Assembly: GCA_020161775.1 (NCBI GenBank)
Contig: JAIUOW010000001.1
Location: 269,738 to 333,737 of the forward strand
Reading direction: 5' to 3'
DNA length: 64,000 bases
Origin: Pseudomonadota bacterium
GTDB taxonomy: Bacteria; Pseudomonadota; Gammaproteobacteria; Burkholderiales; Burkholderiaceae_C
Both the position numbers and the translations under genes were made by a program. The notes beneath the pieces were generated by a model. That model did not search any database and was not told the DNA's origin. It was given only the letters and a program-made list of their open reading frames with translations. Of this stretch, positions 13,497-22,440 are shown in pieces. Numbering within the stretch: the stretch's first letter is position 1; the number at the start of each line of letters is the position of its first letter.

Positions 13497-14600
13497 TCAG
13501 GCGCAGCAGGCGTCGATCACTTCGGCCACCAGCGCATCGGGCGCGGCGCGCATGGCGGCCCGCCCCGGCCCGTCGATCACCACGAACCGGATTTCACCCG
13601 CTTCGGCCTTCTTGTCCACGCGCATGAGCTCCATGTAGCGGGCGGCCCCAAGGCGGGGCCCCTTGAGGGGCAGCCCGGCAGCGCCGATCAGGGCCGTGAG
13701 CCGGTCTGCAAAGGCTGCGTCCACCAGGCCCAGGCGCAAGGACAGCTGCGTGGCCATCACCATGCCGCAACCCACGGCTTCGCCATGCAGCCATTCGCCA
13801 TAGCCCAAGCCTGATTCGATCGCATGGCCGAAGGTGTGGCCAAAGTTGAGGATGGCGCGCAACCCCGCCTCGCGCTCATCCTGGCCCACCACCCAGGCCT
13901 TGATCTCGCAGCTGCGGCGCACCGCATGGGCCAGCGCGGCCGGTTCGCGCGCAAGCAAGGCCGCCATGTTGGCCTCGATCCAGTCCAGGAACGCCATGTC
14001 GGCGATGGGGCCGTACTTGATGACCTCCGCCAAGCCCGCACTCAGCTCGCGCGCGGGCAGCGTCGTCAGCGTGTCCAGGTCACACACCACGCGCTGCGGC
14101 TGGTAGAACGCCCCGATCATGTTCTTGCCCAGCGGGTGGTTGATGGCCGTCTTGCCACCCACGGAGGAGTCCACCTGCGCCAGCAAGGTTGTAGGCACCT
14201 GGACAAACGGCACGCCGCGCATGTAGCTGGCCGCGGCAAAGCCCGCCATGTCACCCACCACGCCGCCACCGAGCGCGTAAATCACGGTCTTGCGATCGCA
14301 GCCATTGGACAGCAGCCCGTCAAAAATGAGGTTCAGGGTCTGCCAGGTCTTGTGCTCTTCACCATCGGGCAAGGTCACCTGATGCACCACGGCATGGCGG
14401 CTTGCCAGTTGCGTGCGCAGACGCGCCGCGTACAGGGGCGCCACAGTGTCATTGGTCACGATCAGGGCTGCGTGGGCAACCGGCAGATCAGCCCAGGTGG
14501 CGGCGTCTCCAATGAGGGCCTGGCCGATGAGGATGTTGTAGGCGCGGTCACCCAGCGCGATGGGAACCTGCTGGGCAGTAATGGCGGGGGAAGCTTGCAT
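13497..14600 (-). CDS. aroB: 3-dehydroquinate synthase
   Basis: This 367-residue enzyme makes 3-dehydroquinate from DAHP, the second step of the shikimate pathway, using NAD and a divalent metal. The NAD-binding DGEEHKTW and [15 protein letters not shown] are present. Metal ligands lie in [19 protein letters not shown] and GEAVGCGM. It lies 17 nt downstream of aroK and just before dgt. Length and motifs are normal. Confidence 0.97.
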   Translation of the reverse strand: MQASPAITAQQVPIALGDRAYNILIGQALIGDAATWADLPVAHAALIVTNDTVAPLYAARLRTQLASRHAVVHQVTLPDGEEHKTWQTLNLIFDGLLSNGCDRKTVIYALGGGVVGDMAGFAAASYMRGVPFVQVPTTLLAQVDSSVGGKTAINHPLGKNMIGAFYQPQRVVCDLDTLTTLPARELSAGLAEVIKYGPIADMAFLDWIEANMAALLAREPAALAHAVRRSCEIKAWVVGQDEREAGLRAILNFGHTFGHAIESGLGYGEWLHGEAVGCGMVMATQLSLRLGLVDAAFADRLTALIGAAGLPLKGPRLGAARYMELMRVDKKAEAGEIRFVVIDGPGRAAMRAAPDALVAEVIDACCA

Positions 14601-14617
14601 CCCCCGAGTTTAGAGGC

Positions 14618-15142
14618 TCAGCGTGGCACGACGCCGGCCAGTTCCAGCTGCATCAGGATCATGTTGGCCAGCGTAGGCACCGACGGGCGGCCCGTTTCAA
14701 TAATGAAATGTGCCGTCTCGCGGTACAGCGGGTCACGCGCTTCGTAGAGCTCACGCAGCCTTGCCTGCGGGTCCGCCACCTGCAACAGGGGGCGCTGCGT
14801 GTCATGGCGCAGCCGGCGGAACACGTCCTCGGGTGAGGAATGCAGGTAAACCACCTGGCAGCGTCCGTGCAGGTGTTCGCGATTGGCTTGACGCAACACT
14901 GCGCCGCCACCCGTGGCCAGCACGCCGACGTCATGTTGGGTCAACTCGTCGATGACGGCCTCTTCGACATCGCGAAAGCGCGCTTCGCCCTCACGCTCAA
15001 AAAATACCCTGATCGAACAGCCAAGACGCTGTTCGATCAGGTGGTCGGTGTCCTGAAAGGCCCAGCCCAACCTGCGGGCCAGTTGGCGGCCTACGGTGGA
15101 TTTGCCGGAGCCGGGGAGGCCGACAAGGGCTAGCGTCGCCAC
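14618..15142 (-). CDS. aroK: Shikimate kinase
   Basis: This 174-residue kinase phosphorylates shikimate at the 3-hydroxyl. The P-loop is [11 protein letters not shown] (residues 8-18), the shikimate-binding region is [13 protein letters not shown], and GGGAVLR and a lid arginine region (HDTQRPLLQ) follow. It starts only 10 nt after the stop of the Ig-like lipoprotein gene, which interrupts the usual pilQ-aroK junction. Confidence 0.96.
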   Translation of the reverse strand: MATLALVGLPGSGKSTVGRQLARRLGWAFQDTDHLIEQRLGCSIRVFFEREGEARFRDVEEAVIDELTQHDVGVLATGGGAVLRQANREHLHGRCQVVYLHSSPEDVFRRLRHDTQRPLLQVADPQARLRELYEARDPLYRETAHFIIETGRPSVPTLANMILMQLELAGVVPR

Positions 15143-15152
15143 AGCCGGTGCA

Positions 15153-17072
15153 TCATGGCACGGTGAAGTCGCGGAAGGACACCAGGCCTGATGGCGCTGT
15201 GACCTTGACAGTAAGGCGGTCGCCGTTGCGACACTTTTCCGTCGAAATCGTCTGCTGGAACGAGGTGTAGCGGTTGGGAATGACCGAGGACGGCAGCTTT
15301 GCAGCGCAACCCGTGCTCGCAGCCGAAGTCACCTCCACCGAGATTGCACTACCCGTGGGCATGCTGTTGCCGTTGGTGTCCGCAATGTTGACCTCCAGGC
15401 TACCCAGCGTGGAAGTACCCACAACGGTATTGGTCAGCGTGCCCGTGATGTTGGCCGCCGACGTCGCAAAAATCACATTCGCCTGCTTGCGCACGTCCAC
15501 CGGCCCCCACACCCCGTCGCAGGTGTTGGCGCGGCCACTGGTGCCACCGGCACAGGTCGTTGCACCGGCACGGGGAACCAGAAATTCGCCGCTGTCGTAC
15601 GCGCTGCTGTCGTTGTCATCGCGGTAGGCATTGCCCAGATCGGTGAACGTCTCACCGCTGTCGTAGATGTTGTTGAAGTTCGCATCCACGAAGTCTTCCT
15701 CACCCGGAACATAGGCCAATACAGCCACGATTCCGTTAGCCGGCCGGGTACCCTGCGACCTGATCTGGACCGCGCATGAAGACGTGCCGCCCGAGGTCAC
15801 GCACGACGCAGGAATCATGACGCCGCCCTCGGCAACGAAGTTCACCTGCGTGCCGTCCGGCACCGGGTTGCCCTGGCGGTCCGCCAGTGACATGGTGAAC
15901 TCGGTCAGTTGTCCGTCAATGTTGAAGCCCTCGATTGCGAACTTGCCCACTGACAGACTCGCCGCTGCCTGAACCGCGCGGCCAGACGCCACAGTGAGTG
16001 CGTTGGAGTTGGCGAAAATCGTGGTGTTCGATACCAAAGATGCCCTGACCTGGACAGAGGTCGGCACGGTACCCGAAAACACTGGCACCGAAACAAGGCC
16101 ATTCGCATCGCTCGTCAGGGTGAGGGGTGAGGAGTTGCCCACCGTCCCCAACGAAACACCCGTGCCGGTGTTCGTCACCAGGGCCATCTGGACCGACTGG
16201 TTCTGCAAAGGTGTGCCTGCGGAATCCACCACGCGGAAACTGAGGCGCGCCTGGGTTGCGCCCACCGAACCCGTGAGGTAGATCAGCTGAGGCGTCGCAC
16301 TGACGAATTCAACGTTCGTGGCCTGCGGGGCCTGAACGGCAATCGTGCCCTGGACAACGACAGCACCTGGCGCCGATGCGGAAACCGACACGTTGCTGCC
16401 CGCGCACGCCACATTGCTGGCCGAATAGGTGGTTGAAGCCTTGCCCGTGTTGTCGGTCGTGACGGTTGCCGGACTCACAGCGCCACAACTCGCCTGGAAG
16501 GTCACCTGGATAGGCGTATTGGTCGCCGCAACACCGTTGATGGTGGCCAGCACGGAAACGGCGCGGTTGCCAAAGGCCGCCAGTGCGCCAGTCCCCAGGT
16601 CCAGCGCCGTCAGCGCGACATTGGAGGCCGACAGCTGGAAGTCAAATGCGCCCGTCAATGCCGTCGTCCCTACCGTGGTAGCCACGTTCAGCGATCCTGC
16701 ACCGCCAGCGGTCACTGATGCCGGGCTCATCTGGATGGATGCCACGCCATTGGCGTCGGTCAATACCTGCCCCGATGTCGGACTGAATTTGATCAGCGCG
16801 GCGTCCGCCGAAAATGTGACCAGCTTGCCCGCCACAACAGCGCCCGCCGCATCCTTGACCGTTGCGCGGGCGGTCACACCGGATCCGCTCACAAAGTTGG
16901 TCTTGACGCCCGCAGCATCCACCAGCTCGATGACCAGCGTCGGTGTACCAGCAGCAGGCGTCGAGCCCGCGCCCGAGGTGCCGGTCGTCGTTCCCGGGCT
17001 ACCGCCCCCGCCTCCGCAGGCAACCAGCGCCGCGGTAATGGCCCAACCCATGAGGTACTTCAAAAAGTGCAT
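15153..17072 (-). CDS. Ig-like (Big_1 type) surface lipoprotein between pilQ and aroK
   Basis: This is a 639-residue predicted lipoprotein with a signal peptide ending in LVAC, Cys19, followed by a glycine run. The body is made of repeated beta-sandwich segments of the invasin/bacterial Ig-like type. Examples are [20 protein letters not shown] (residues 73-92), the motif [14 protein letters not shown] and later [11 protein letters not shown]. Two acidic loops near residues 455-490, [12 protein letters not shown] and [12 protein letters not shown], look like calcium sites. It probably sits in or outside the outer membrane. It is inside the conserved pilMNOPQ-aroKB order, 31 nt after pilQ, so a pilus-linked role is possible but only inferred. 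Confidence 0.8.
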   Translation of the reverse strand: MHFLKYLMGWAITAALVACGGGGGSPGTTTGTSGAGSTPAAGTPTLVIELVDAAGVKTNFVSGSGVTARATVKDAAGAVVAGKLVTFSADAALIKFSPTSGQVLTDANGVASIQMSPASVTAGGAGSLNVATTVGTTALTGAFDFQLSASNVALTALDLGTGALAAFGNRAVSVLATINGVAATNTPIQVTFQASCGAVSPATVTTDNTGKASTTYSASNVACAGSNVSVSASAPGAVVVQGTIAVQAPQATNVEFVSATPQLIYLTGSVGATQARLSFRVVDSAGTPLQNQSVQMALVTNTGTGVSLGTVGNSSPLTLTSDANGLVSVPVFSGTVPTSVQVRASLVSNTTIFANSNALTVASGRAVQAAASLSVGKFAIEGFNIDGQLTEFTMSLADRQGNPVPDGTQVNFVAEGGVMIPASCVTSGGTSSCAVQIRSQGTRPANGIVAVLAYVPGEEDFVDANFNNIYDSGETFTDLGNAYRDDNDSSAYDSGEFLVPRAGATTCAGGTSGRANTCDGVWGPVDVRKQANVIFATSAANITGTLTNTVVGTSTLGSLEVNIADTNGNSMPTGSAISVEVTSAASTGCAAKLPSSVIPNRYTSFQQTISTEKCRNGDRLTVKVTAPSGLVSFRDFTVP

Positions 17073-17103
17073 GTTGTTGCTTCCTGCATTGAATCTTTGA
17101 CGC

Positions 17104-19248
17104 TCACCGCGCCGCTGCCCGATCAGAGATCATTTTGGGCGTGATGAAAACCAGCATTTCCTGCTTGGCCGAGCTGCGCTGGCGTGTCTTGAACAGGTTG
17201 CCCACCGCGGGCAGGTCACCCAGTACCGGCACCTTCGTCTCGTTCTCGGTCTCATTCAGTTCGAAGATGCCGCCAATCACCACGGTTCCGCCGTTTTCCA
17301 CCAGCACTTGTGTCTTGATGTGCTTGGTGTTGATGGCAATACCCGCCGCCGTTGTTTCGCCACGGCTGTCCTTGCTGATGTCCAGGTCCAGGATGATGTT
17401 GCCTTCAGGCGTGATCTGGGGCGTCACTTCGAGCTTCAGCGTCGCCCGGCGGAAGGCCACGGAAGTCGCGCCACTGGAGGTTGCCTGCTGGTAAGGGAAC
17501 TCCGTTCCCTGCTCGATCAAGGCCTTGGTCTGGTCGGCCGTGACAATGCGCGGGCTGGATACCAGCTTGCCTTTGCCATCCGCCTCCAGTGCTGAAAGCT
17601 CCAGATTCAGGAAACGGTTGGCCGCTGAACTGAACAGCGAGATGGCGAAGGTGGCAGCGTTGTAACCACCCTGGCCCACGGCCGGCAAATTGACGAACTG
17701 GGTGTTGGCTGTATCCAGGACCGTATTGCTTTCCAGCGTGGTGCCGGATACGGCGTTGTAGGTGCCTCCCAAGGCCACCCGGTTGGCGCCACCAATGGAA
17801 TAGCCGGCATCGCCGCCGCGCAGTCCACGCAGGTCGCTGCCGCCCAACCGCACGCCCAGGGATTTGCCGAACGTGTCGGAGGCTTCCACGATGCGCGCCT
17901 CAATCAGCACCTGGCGCACCGCGATATCCAGCTTGGAGATCAGCTGCTGCACCTGCTCCAGCTTGGACCCGATGTCGGTCACAAACAGCTGGTTGGTACG
18001 CGGCTCTGCAATCACACTGCCCCGGGCACTCAGAATGCGGGCACTTGCAGTCGTCCCGGCCCCACCGCCGCCTGCCGTGATCTGGGCTGCGATGTCAGCC
18101 GCCTTGGTGTAGTTGAGCTGGAACGCCTGGGTGCGCAGCGGCTCAAGGTTCTGGATCGCTGCCCGCGATTCCAGGTCCAGCTTTTCCTTGGCGGCAATTT
18201 CATCCTTGGGCGCGATCCACAGCACGTTGCCGCTTTTGCGCATACCCAGGCCCTTGGCCTGCAGGATGATTTCCAGCGCCTGGTCCCAAGGCACGTCCTT
18301 GAGGCGCAGGGTCACCGCACCGGCCACGGAATCAGACGTCACGATGTTGAAGTTGGTGAAATCCGCGATCACCTGCAGCAGCGAGCGGACTTCGATGTTC
18401 TGGAAGTTGAGCGACAGCTTTTCACCACTGAAACCGGGCCCCTGGGTCAACTTGTTGGGGTCGATCTTTTGCTGGCGGACTTCCACCACAAACTGGTTGT
18501 CGCTCTGGTAGGCACTGTGCTCCCACAGGCCCTTGGGTTCAATCACCACCCGGACGCGATCCCCGGTCTGGAAGGTCGTCACGGACTGCACGGGCGTGCC
18601 GAAATCCGAAACGTCCAGGCGGCGCCGCAGGCCTTCTGGCAAGGTGGATTTCAGGAATTCAACCACCAGGGTCTGGCCCTGCTGGCGGATGTCAACGCCC
18701 ACCTGGTTGTTGGCCAGGTCAACCACGATACGCCCTGAGCTGTCAGCGCCACGGCGGAAATCCAGGTCCTTCAGGGGTTGGGTATCGCGGTTGCGGCTCT
18801 CGGCAAAAACGGCAGCGGCCGCCGGTGCCGCGGTGGCTGCGACGGCCACCGGGTCCAGCAGCACCAGCAGCGACTTGCCGTCGATCTGCGCCTTGTAGCT
18901 TGCCGCTGCCTTGAGGTTGAGCACCAGACGCGTGCGCTCACCCGCCTGGACCACATTGACGGAGCGCAGATTGCCCTGGTTGATTTCCACCGTGGATCGG
19001 CCAATGGCATTGGTCACACCTGGAAAATCAAGTGCGATGCGGGCCGGCGCCTGGATCGCAAAACCTGCGGGAACAGCCGTAAGAGGCTGGGCAAAGTCGA
19101 TGCGGACGACTTCGGCCCCGCCCTGAATGGACCCCGTCACGGATTGCACGGCGTTCTGGGCCAGTGCGGACATCGACAGCAACAGCGCCGGACACACCGC
19201 CAACAGCTTTCGGGCCCACCGCCAAACCGCGTGGTTATGGTTTTTCAT
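17104..19248 (-). CDS. pilQ: Type IV pilus secretin PilQ
   Basis: This 714-residue outer-membrane secretin forms the channel for type IV pili. It has a signal peptide (cleavage near ALAQN), two AMIN-type peptidoglycan-binding regions in the N-terminal third, a secretin_N/STN region (ISLNFQNIEVRSLLQVIADF-like segment at about 270-290), and the secretin barrel with the late motif VPVLGDLPAVGNLF. Its ATG overlaps the pilP stop as ATGA. Length agrees with PilQ of Neisseria and Burkholderiales. Confidence 0.96.
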   Translation of the reverse strand: MKNHNHAVWRWARKLLAVCPALLLSMSALAQNAVQSVTGSIQGGAEVVRIDFAQPLTAVPAGFAIQAPARIALDFPGVTNAIGRSTVEINQGNLRSVNVVQAGERTRLVLNLKAAASYKAQIDGKSLLVLLDPVAVAATAAPAAAAVFAESRNRDTQPLKDLDFRRGADSSGRIVVDLANNQVGVDIRQQGQTLVVEFLKSTLPEGLRRRLDVSDFGTPVQSVTTFQTGDRVRVVIEPKGLWEHSAYQSDNQFVVEVRQQKIDPNKLTQGPGFSGEKLSLNFQNIEVRSLLQVIADFTNFNIVTSDSVAGAVTLRLKDVPWDQALEIILQAKGLGMRKSGNVLWIAPKDEIAAKEKLDLESRAAIQNLEPLRTQAFQLNYTKAADIAAQITAGGGGAGTTASARILSARGSVIAEPRTNQLFVTDIGSKLEQVQQLISKLDIAVRQVLIEARIVEASDTFGKSLGVRLGGSDLRGLRGGDAGYSIGGANRVALGGTYNAVSGTTLESNTVLDTANTQFVNLPAVGQGGYNAATFAISLFSSAANRFLNLELSALEADGKGKLVSSPRIVTADQTKALIEQGTEFPYQQATSSGATSVAFRRATLKLEVTPQITPEGNIILDLDISKDSRGETTAAGIAINTKHIKTQVLVENGGTVVIGGIFELNETENETKVPVLGDLPAVGNLFKTRQRSSAKQEMLVFITPKMISDRAAAR

Positions 19249-19784
19249 TTAGTCGACCCCTCTTGCAACTGCAATTTGGCTATTCTTTCAATCCATTCGC
19301 CCGAACCGTCCTGCACGATTTCGCGCAAAACGATCTCGGTTTCGCCGATCTTGGTAATGCGGCCATAGTTCTGACCCAGGTAATTGCCGGCACGCACCTG
19401 GTACAGCAGGTTATCCACGCGCAGCAGCGCCACTGGCTGGCCGGTCTTGATCAGGCTGCCGACCATGGCCATGGAGTCCAGCGGATAGGATTCCAGGGCT
19501 TCCTTGCGCCGCGCAAGTTCAGGCGCGATCAAAGCGGCGTTCGAGGTGGACTGCGCCGACTCGCGCTTGAGCGCTTGCGTGAGCTTCTGATTGCTGAACG
19601 GGTCGGTCGCAGCATCCTGACCGTAATCCTGCGGCGTGAATTTCTTGGGCTCCGGAATGGGCTGCACGCGTGCGCGCGTCTGGCTGCGCTGCTCCGACAT
19701 CCATTGCTGCAGTTCTTCACCGTCCGTACCCCCACAGCCCGCGAGCACCGCCGTCACCGCGATCAGCGAAACAACCGTCCTCAT
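19245..19784 (-). CDS. pilP: Type IV pilus assembly lipoprotein PilP
   Basis: This 179-residue inner-membrane lipoprotein has a lipobox LAGC with Cys17. It links PilN/PilO to the secretin PilQ. The C-terminal half carries the HR-type beta domain (LLRVDNLLYQVRAGNYLGQNYG is the conserved stretch around residues 120-141). It overlaps pilO and pilQ by four bases on either side, consistent with translational coupling in pilMNOPQ. Confidence 0.95.
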   Translation of the reverse strand: MRTVVSLIAVTAVLAGCGGTDGEELQQWMSEQRSQTRARVQPIPEPKKFTPQDYGQDAATDPFSNQKLTQALKRESAQSTSNAALIAPELARRKEALESYPLDSMAMVGSLIKTGQPVALLRVDNLLYQVRAGNYLGQNYGRITKIGETEIVLREIVQDGSGEWIERIAKLQLQEGSTK

Positions 19785-20458
19785 TTCTTGGCTCCCGGCG
19801 CCGTCGCTGCCTTGCGCTGCGCCGACACCTCGTCCTTGTCGAGATACCGGAAGGTCTTGGCCGTGGCATCCATCACCAAGCCCCCTTCGCGTGCACCCGG
19901 CCCGACGGAAATGTTGTTGAGAGTCACAATCCGCGAGAGATTGGCGATATCCGACGCAAATGCGCCCATGTCGTGATAGCGCCCCGTCACCCGCAGCGTG
20001 ATGGGCAATTCGGCGTAGTACTCCTTGACACTCACCTGCCCCGGCCGGAACAGCTCAAACTGAAGGCTTCGCCCCAAGCCGGCCTGATTGATGTCGGACA
20101 GCAGGGCATCCATCTCCGCCTTGCTGGGTAACTGCTTCTCGAGCTGGGTCACGTACTGCTGCACCTGTTCCCGCTGCTTCTTCAACGCGTCCAGGTTGAC
20201 CGCCTGGGACAATTTCTTGGTGTAGTCATCGCGCAGCTGCACCTCCTTCGCGCGTTCCGCCTGCAACTCGCTGTCCGACCCGCTAAGCCAAACAAACCAC
20301 AGCGCAACCACGATCACGACCATCAACGCCACGCACAGCGCGTAGCGCGGCACCGCGGGCCAGGATGCCGGGTCATTGGGATTCAGGCCCTTGAACTGGC
20401 CCGTGACCTGCTCTTGCAACGCAGCAAAATCAATTTTAGGCAACGATCTTGTGGCCAT
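19781..20458 (-). CDS. pilO: Type IV pilus assembly protein PilO
   Basis: This 225-residue bitopic inner-membrane protein pairs with PilN. One transmembrane helix (about residues 38-58) is followed by a coiled coil (residues 66-115) and a ferredoxin-like periplasmic domain containing FELFRPGQVSVKEYYAELPI (residues 130-149). The ATG at 20458 is preferred over an upstream in-frame start because it follows the pilN stop by 4 nt and gives the usual MATRSLPKIDF N-terminus. Confidence 0.95.
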   Translation of the reverse strand: MATRSLPKIDFAALQEQVTGQFKGLNPNDPASWPAVPRYALCVALMVVIVVALWFVWLSGSDSELQAERAKEVQLRDDYTKKLSQAVNLDALKKQREQVQQYVTQLEKQLPSKAEMDALLSDINQAGLGRSLQFELFRPGQVSVKEYYAELPITLRVTGRYHDMGAFASDIANLSRIVTLNNISVGPGAREGGLVMDATAKTFRYLDKDEVSAQRKAATAPGAKK

Positions 20459-20462
20459 GGTG

Positions 20463-21095
20463 TCAGGTCTTTGCGGCAGAAGCAGCACGCGCGGATGCGG
20501 CAGCCGCGGGCGCGGATGCGGCTGCCTTGACCTCCGATGCGCGCATCAACTGGACGCGGATGTTGAAATTGGAGACACGGCGCTGCTCCCTTGGACTGAG
20601 GGGCACCGTTGCAGCGACGATTTCCACCAGCTCGGGCCGGGTCAGCCATTCGCTGTTGTTGGCCAGATTGCGCAACAGCTCCGAGACACGTTCGTTGGAC
20701 TGGGCCACGCCCTGGATGGTCACCACCTGGTTCAGCTGTTTCATGGTGGTGATGTATACGCCGTCAGGCAGTTGCCGCACCAGCTCGTTGAGCAGGTGAA
20801 CCGGCAGGTTGCGGTCGGACTGAAGGTCTTCCACGGCCTGCTGGCGCGCACGCAGCGCGGCAATTTCAGATTGCAGGCTGGCAATGTCCTTGATCTGCCC
20901 CTCCAGCCGCTTGATTTCATTTTGCAGATACACATTCTGGTTCTGCTGCGCAGAAATCTGGGCCTGGAACCACAGGAATATGACGCCAGCAATCACGCCG
21001 CCAACGACCGCGGAAACCCCCAGCGTCGCAAAAAACAGCTCGCGCTTGCGCTTGCGTGCTGCTTCGCGGTGCGGCAGCAGGTTGATCAGGATCAC
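20463..21095 (-). CDS. pilN: Type IV pilus assembly protein PilN
   Basis: This 210-residue inner-membrane protein begins with the conserved MILINLLPHRE, which binds PilM in the cytoplasm. One membrane helix (about 22-44), a coiled coil and a periplasmic domain with TMKQLNQVVTIQGVAQSNERV (residues 100-120) follow. The Ala-rich C-terminus is low complexity. Start and stop overlap or closely abut pilM and pilO. Confidence 0.95.
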   Translation of the reverse strand: MILINLLPHREAARKRKRELFFATLGVSAVVGGVIAGVIFLWFQAQISAQQNQNVYLQNEIKRLEGQIKDIASLQSEIAALRARQQAVEDLQSDRNLPVHLLNELVRQLPDGVYITTMKQLNQVVTIQGVAQSNERVSELLRNLANNSEWLTRPELVEIVAATVPLSPREQRRVSNFNIRVQLMRASEVKAAASAPAAAASARAASAAKT

Positions 21096-22171
21096 TGCAG
21101 GAACCTCCGCATGGCCAGGCCGCAGGACGTGAGGTAGGACGGCGCTTCACGGCGCATTTTTTTCTCGCGCACGTTGGCCCCCACCTGCATGCCCTCGAAG
21201 GGATCCGCGAGGTTGCATGCAAAGGAAGTCTGCTGCGTGACGGCCTCGGTCAGACCCGGCAAGGCGGCAGAGCCACCCGCGAGCAGGATGTAGTCCACCT
21301 TGTTGTGCGGGGTGCTGGTGAAGAAAAACTGCAGGGCCCGCGCGACTTCCTGGGCCATGCTCTCCACAAAGGGTTTGAGCACGCCGCTCTCGTAATCCTC
21401 GGGCAGGTCGCCGTTGCGTTTCTTGGTTTCGGCTTCCTCGGCGGAAAAACCGTACTGGCGCACGATCAGCTGGGTCAACTGGGCGCCGCCAAAGGCCTGG
21501 TCCCGGTCATACAGCACATCGTCATTGCAGATCACCTGCATGCTGGTGGTAAAGGCGCCCACCTCGAACAGGGCCACCATGGTGTCCTGCCCCTTGTTGG
21601 GCAGGGCCTCGATCAGCCGGCCAGCAGCCAGGCGGGATGAATAGGATTCCACGTCAATGATGACCGGCTTGAGCCCCGCCGCTTCAGCCAGCCCCTGGCG
21701 ATCCTGCACCTTTTCCTTGCGGGAGGCAGCAATCAGGACTTCCACATCGCCCACCGACGTGGCGCTTGGCCCCACCACGCAGAAATCCAGGCTCACCTCG
21801 TCGAGCGAAAACGGGATGTACTGGTTGGCTTCGGTTTCGACCTGGACCTCAAGCTCCTGCTCGGTCATGCCACCGGGCAGGATGATTTTCTTGGTAATGA
21901 CCGCCGACGGCGGAAGCGCCATGGCCACGTTGCGGGTCTTCGTTCCGCTTTTCTTGACGACCCGGCGCATGGCTTCGGCGACTTCGTCGAATTTTTCGAC
22001 GTTGCCGTCCGTGATCCAGCCGCGCTCCAGCGGCTCAATGGCACACCGTTCGAGCACGAGATTGCCGGCCTTGTCACGGCCCAACTCCACCAGCTTGACG
22101 CTGGACGAGCTGATATCCAAACCCAGCAACGGCGCGGGTTGGCGGCTAAACAACGACCCCAAAGAGATCAA
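21092..22171 (-). CDS. pilM: Type IV pilus assembly ATPase-like protein PilM
   Basis: This 359-residue actin/FtsA-like cytoplasmic protein recruits PilN and PilO. Actin-fold features are LLGLDISSSSVKLVELG at the N-terminus, ILLAGGSAALPGL near residue 300 and the C-terminal PFEGMQVG. A TTG start at 22171 is chosen because it is preceded by AGGGGA at the right spacing and gives the family-typical length; an upstream ATG at 22210 would add 13 poorly conserved residues. It is the first gene of pilMNOPQ and diverges from mrcA. Confidence 0.93.
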   Translation of the reverse strand: MISLGSLFSRQPAPLLGLDISSSSVKLVELGRDKAGNLVLERCAIEPLERGWITDGNVEKFDEVAEAMRRVVKKSGTKTRNVAMALPPSAVITKKIILPGGMTEQELEVQVETEANQYIPFSLDEVSLDFCVVGPSATSVGDVEVLIAASRKEKVQDRQGLAEAAGLKPVIIDVESYSSRLAAGRLIEALPNKGQDTMVALFEVGAFTTSMQVICNDDVLYDRDQAFGGAQLTQLIVRQYGFSAEEAETKKRNGDLPEDYESGVLKPFVESMAQEVARALQFFFTSTPHNKVDYILLAGGSAALPGLTEAVTQQTSFACNLADPFEGMQVGANVREKKMRREAPSYLTSCGLAMRRFLQ

Positions 22172-22408
22172 GACAGTCCCCTGAAATCCACCACGAAACA
22201 GGTGTAACAAACTTAAGAATTCACTTCAATGCTAGCAGTAAGCTCCTTGTCCCGCAAAGGTTTTTTCCGTTTTGACGGGAGTGGGACGTTGCCAAAAACT
22301 GACGCCCCGAAGCGCCAGACCGGGGCGCTTGAGGCTCCCCAAAACAGCGTTCGAGGCCCAGGAGCACATCCTGGGCCGGCGGACACGGGCATGGCCCAGG
22401 CCGATTTC

Positions 22409-22414
22409 TATAAT
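22409..22414 (+). promoter_or_regulatory. Probable -10 element of mrcA
   Basis: A perfect TATAAT lies 26 nt upstream of the mrcA ATG, in the 269-bp region between the divergent pilM and mrcA genes. No strong -35 hexamer is visible 16-18 bp upstream. A GGAG ribosome-binding site follows at about 22433-22436. Confidence 0.5.
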
Positions 22415-22440
22415 GCCTGCGAGACCTTACGCGGAGTTCA

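Noticed and set aside
22298-22330. Intrinsic terminator between pilM and mrcA
   Set aside because: A CGCCCCG/CGGGGCG stem exists but no T-run follows on either strand, and both genes start, not end, here.
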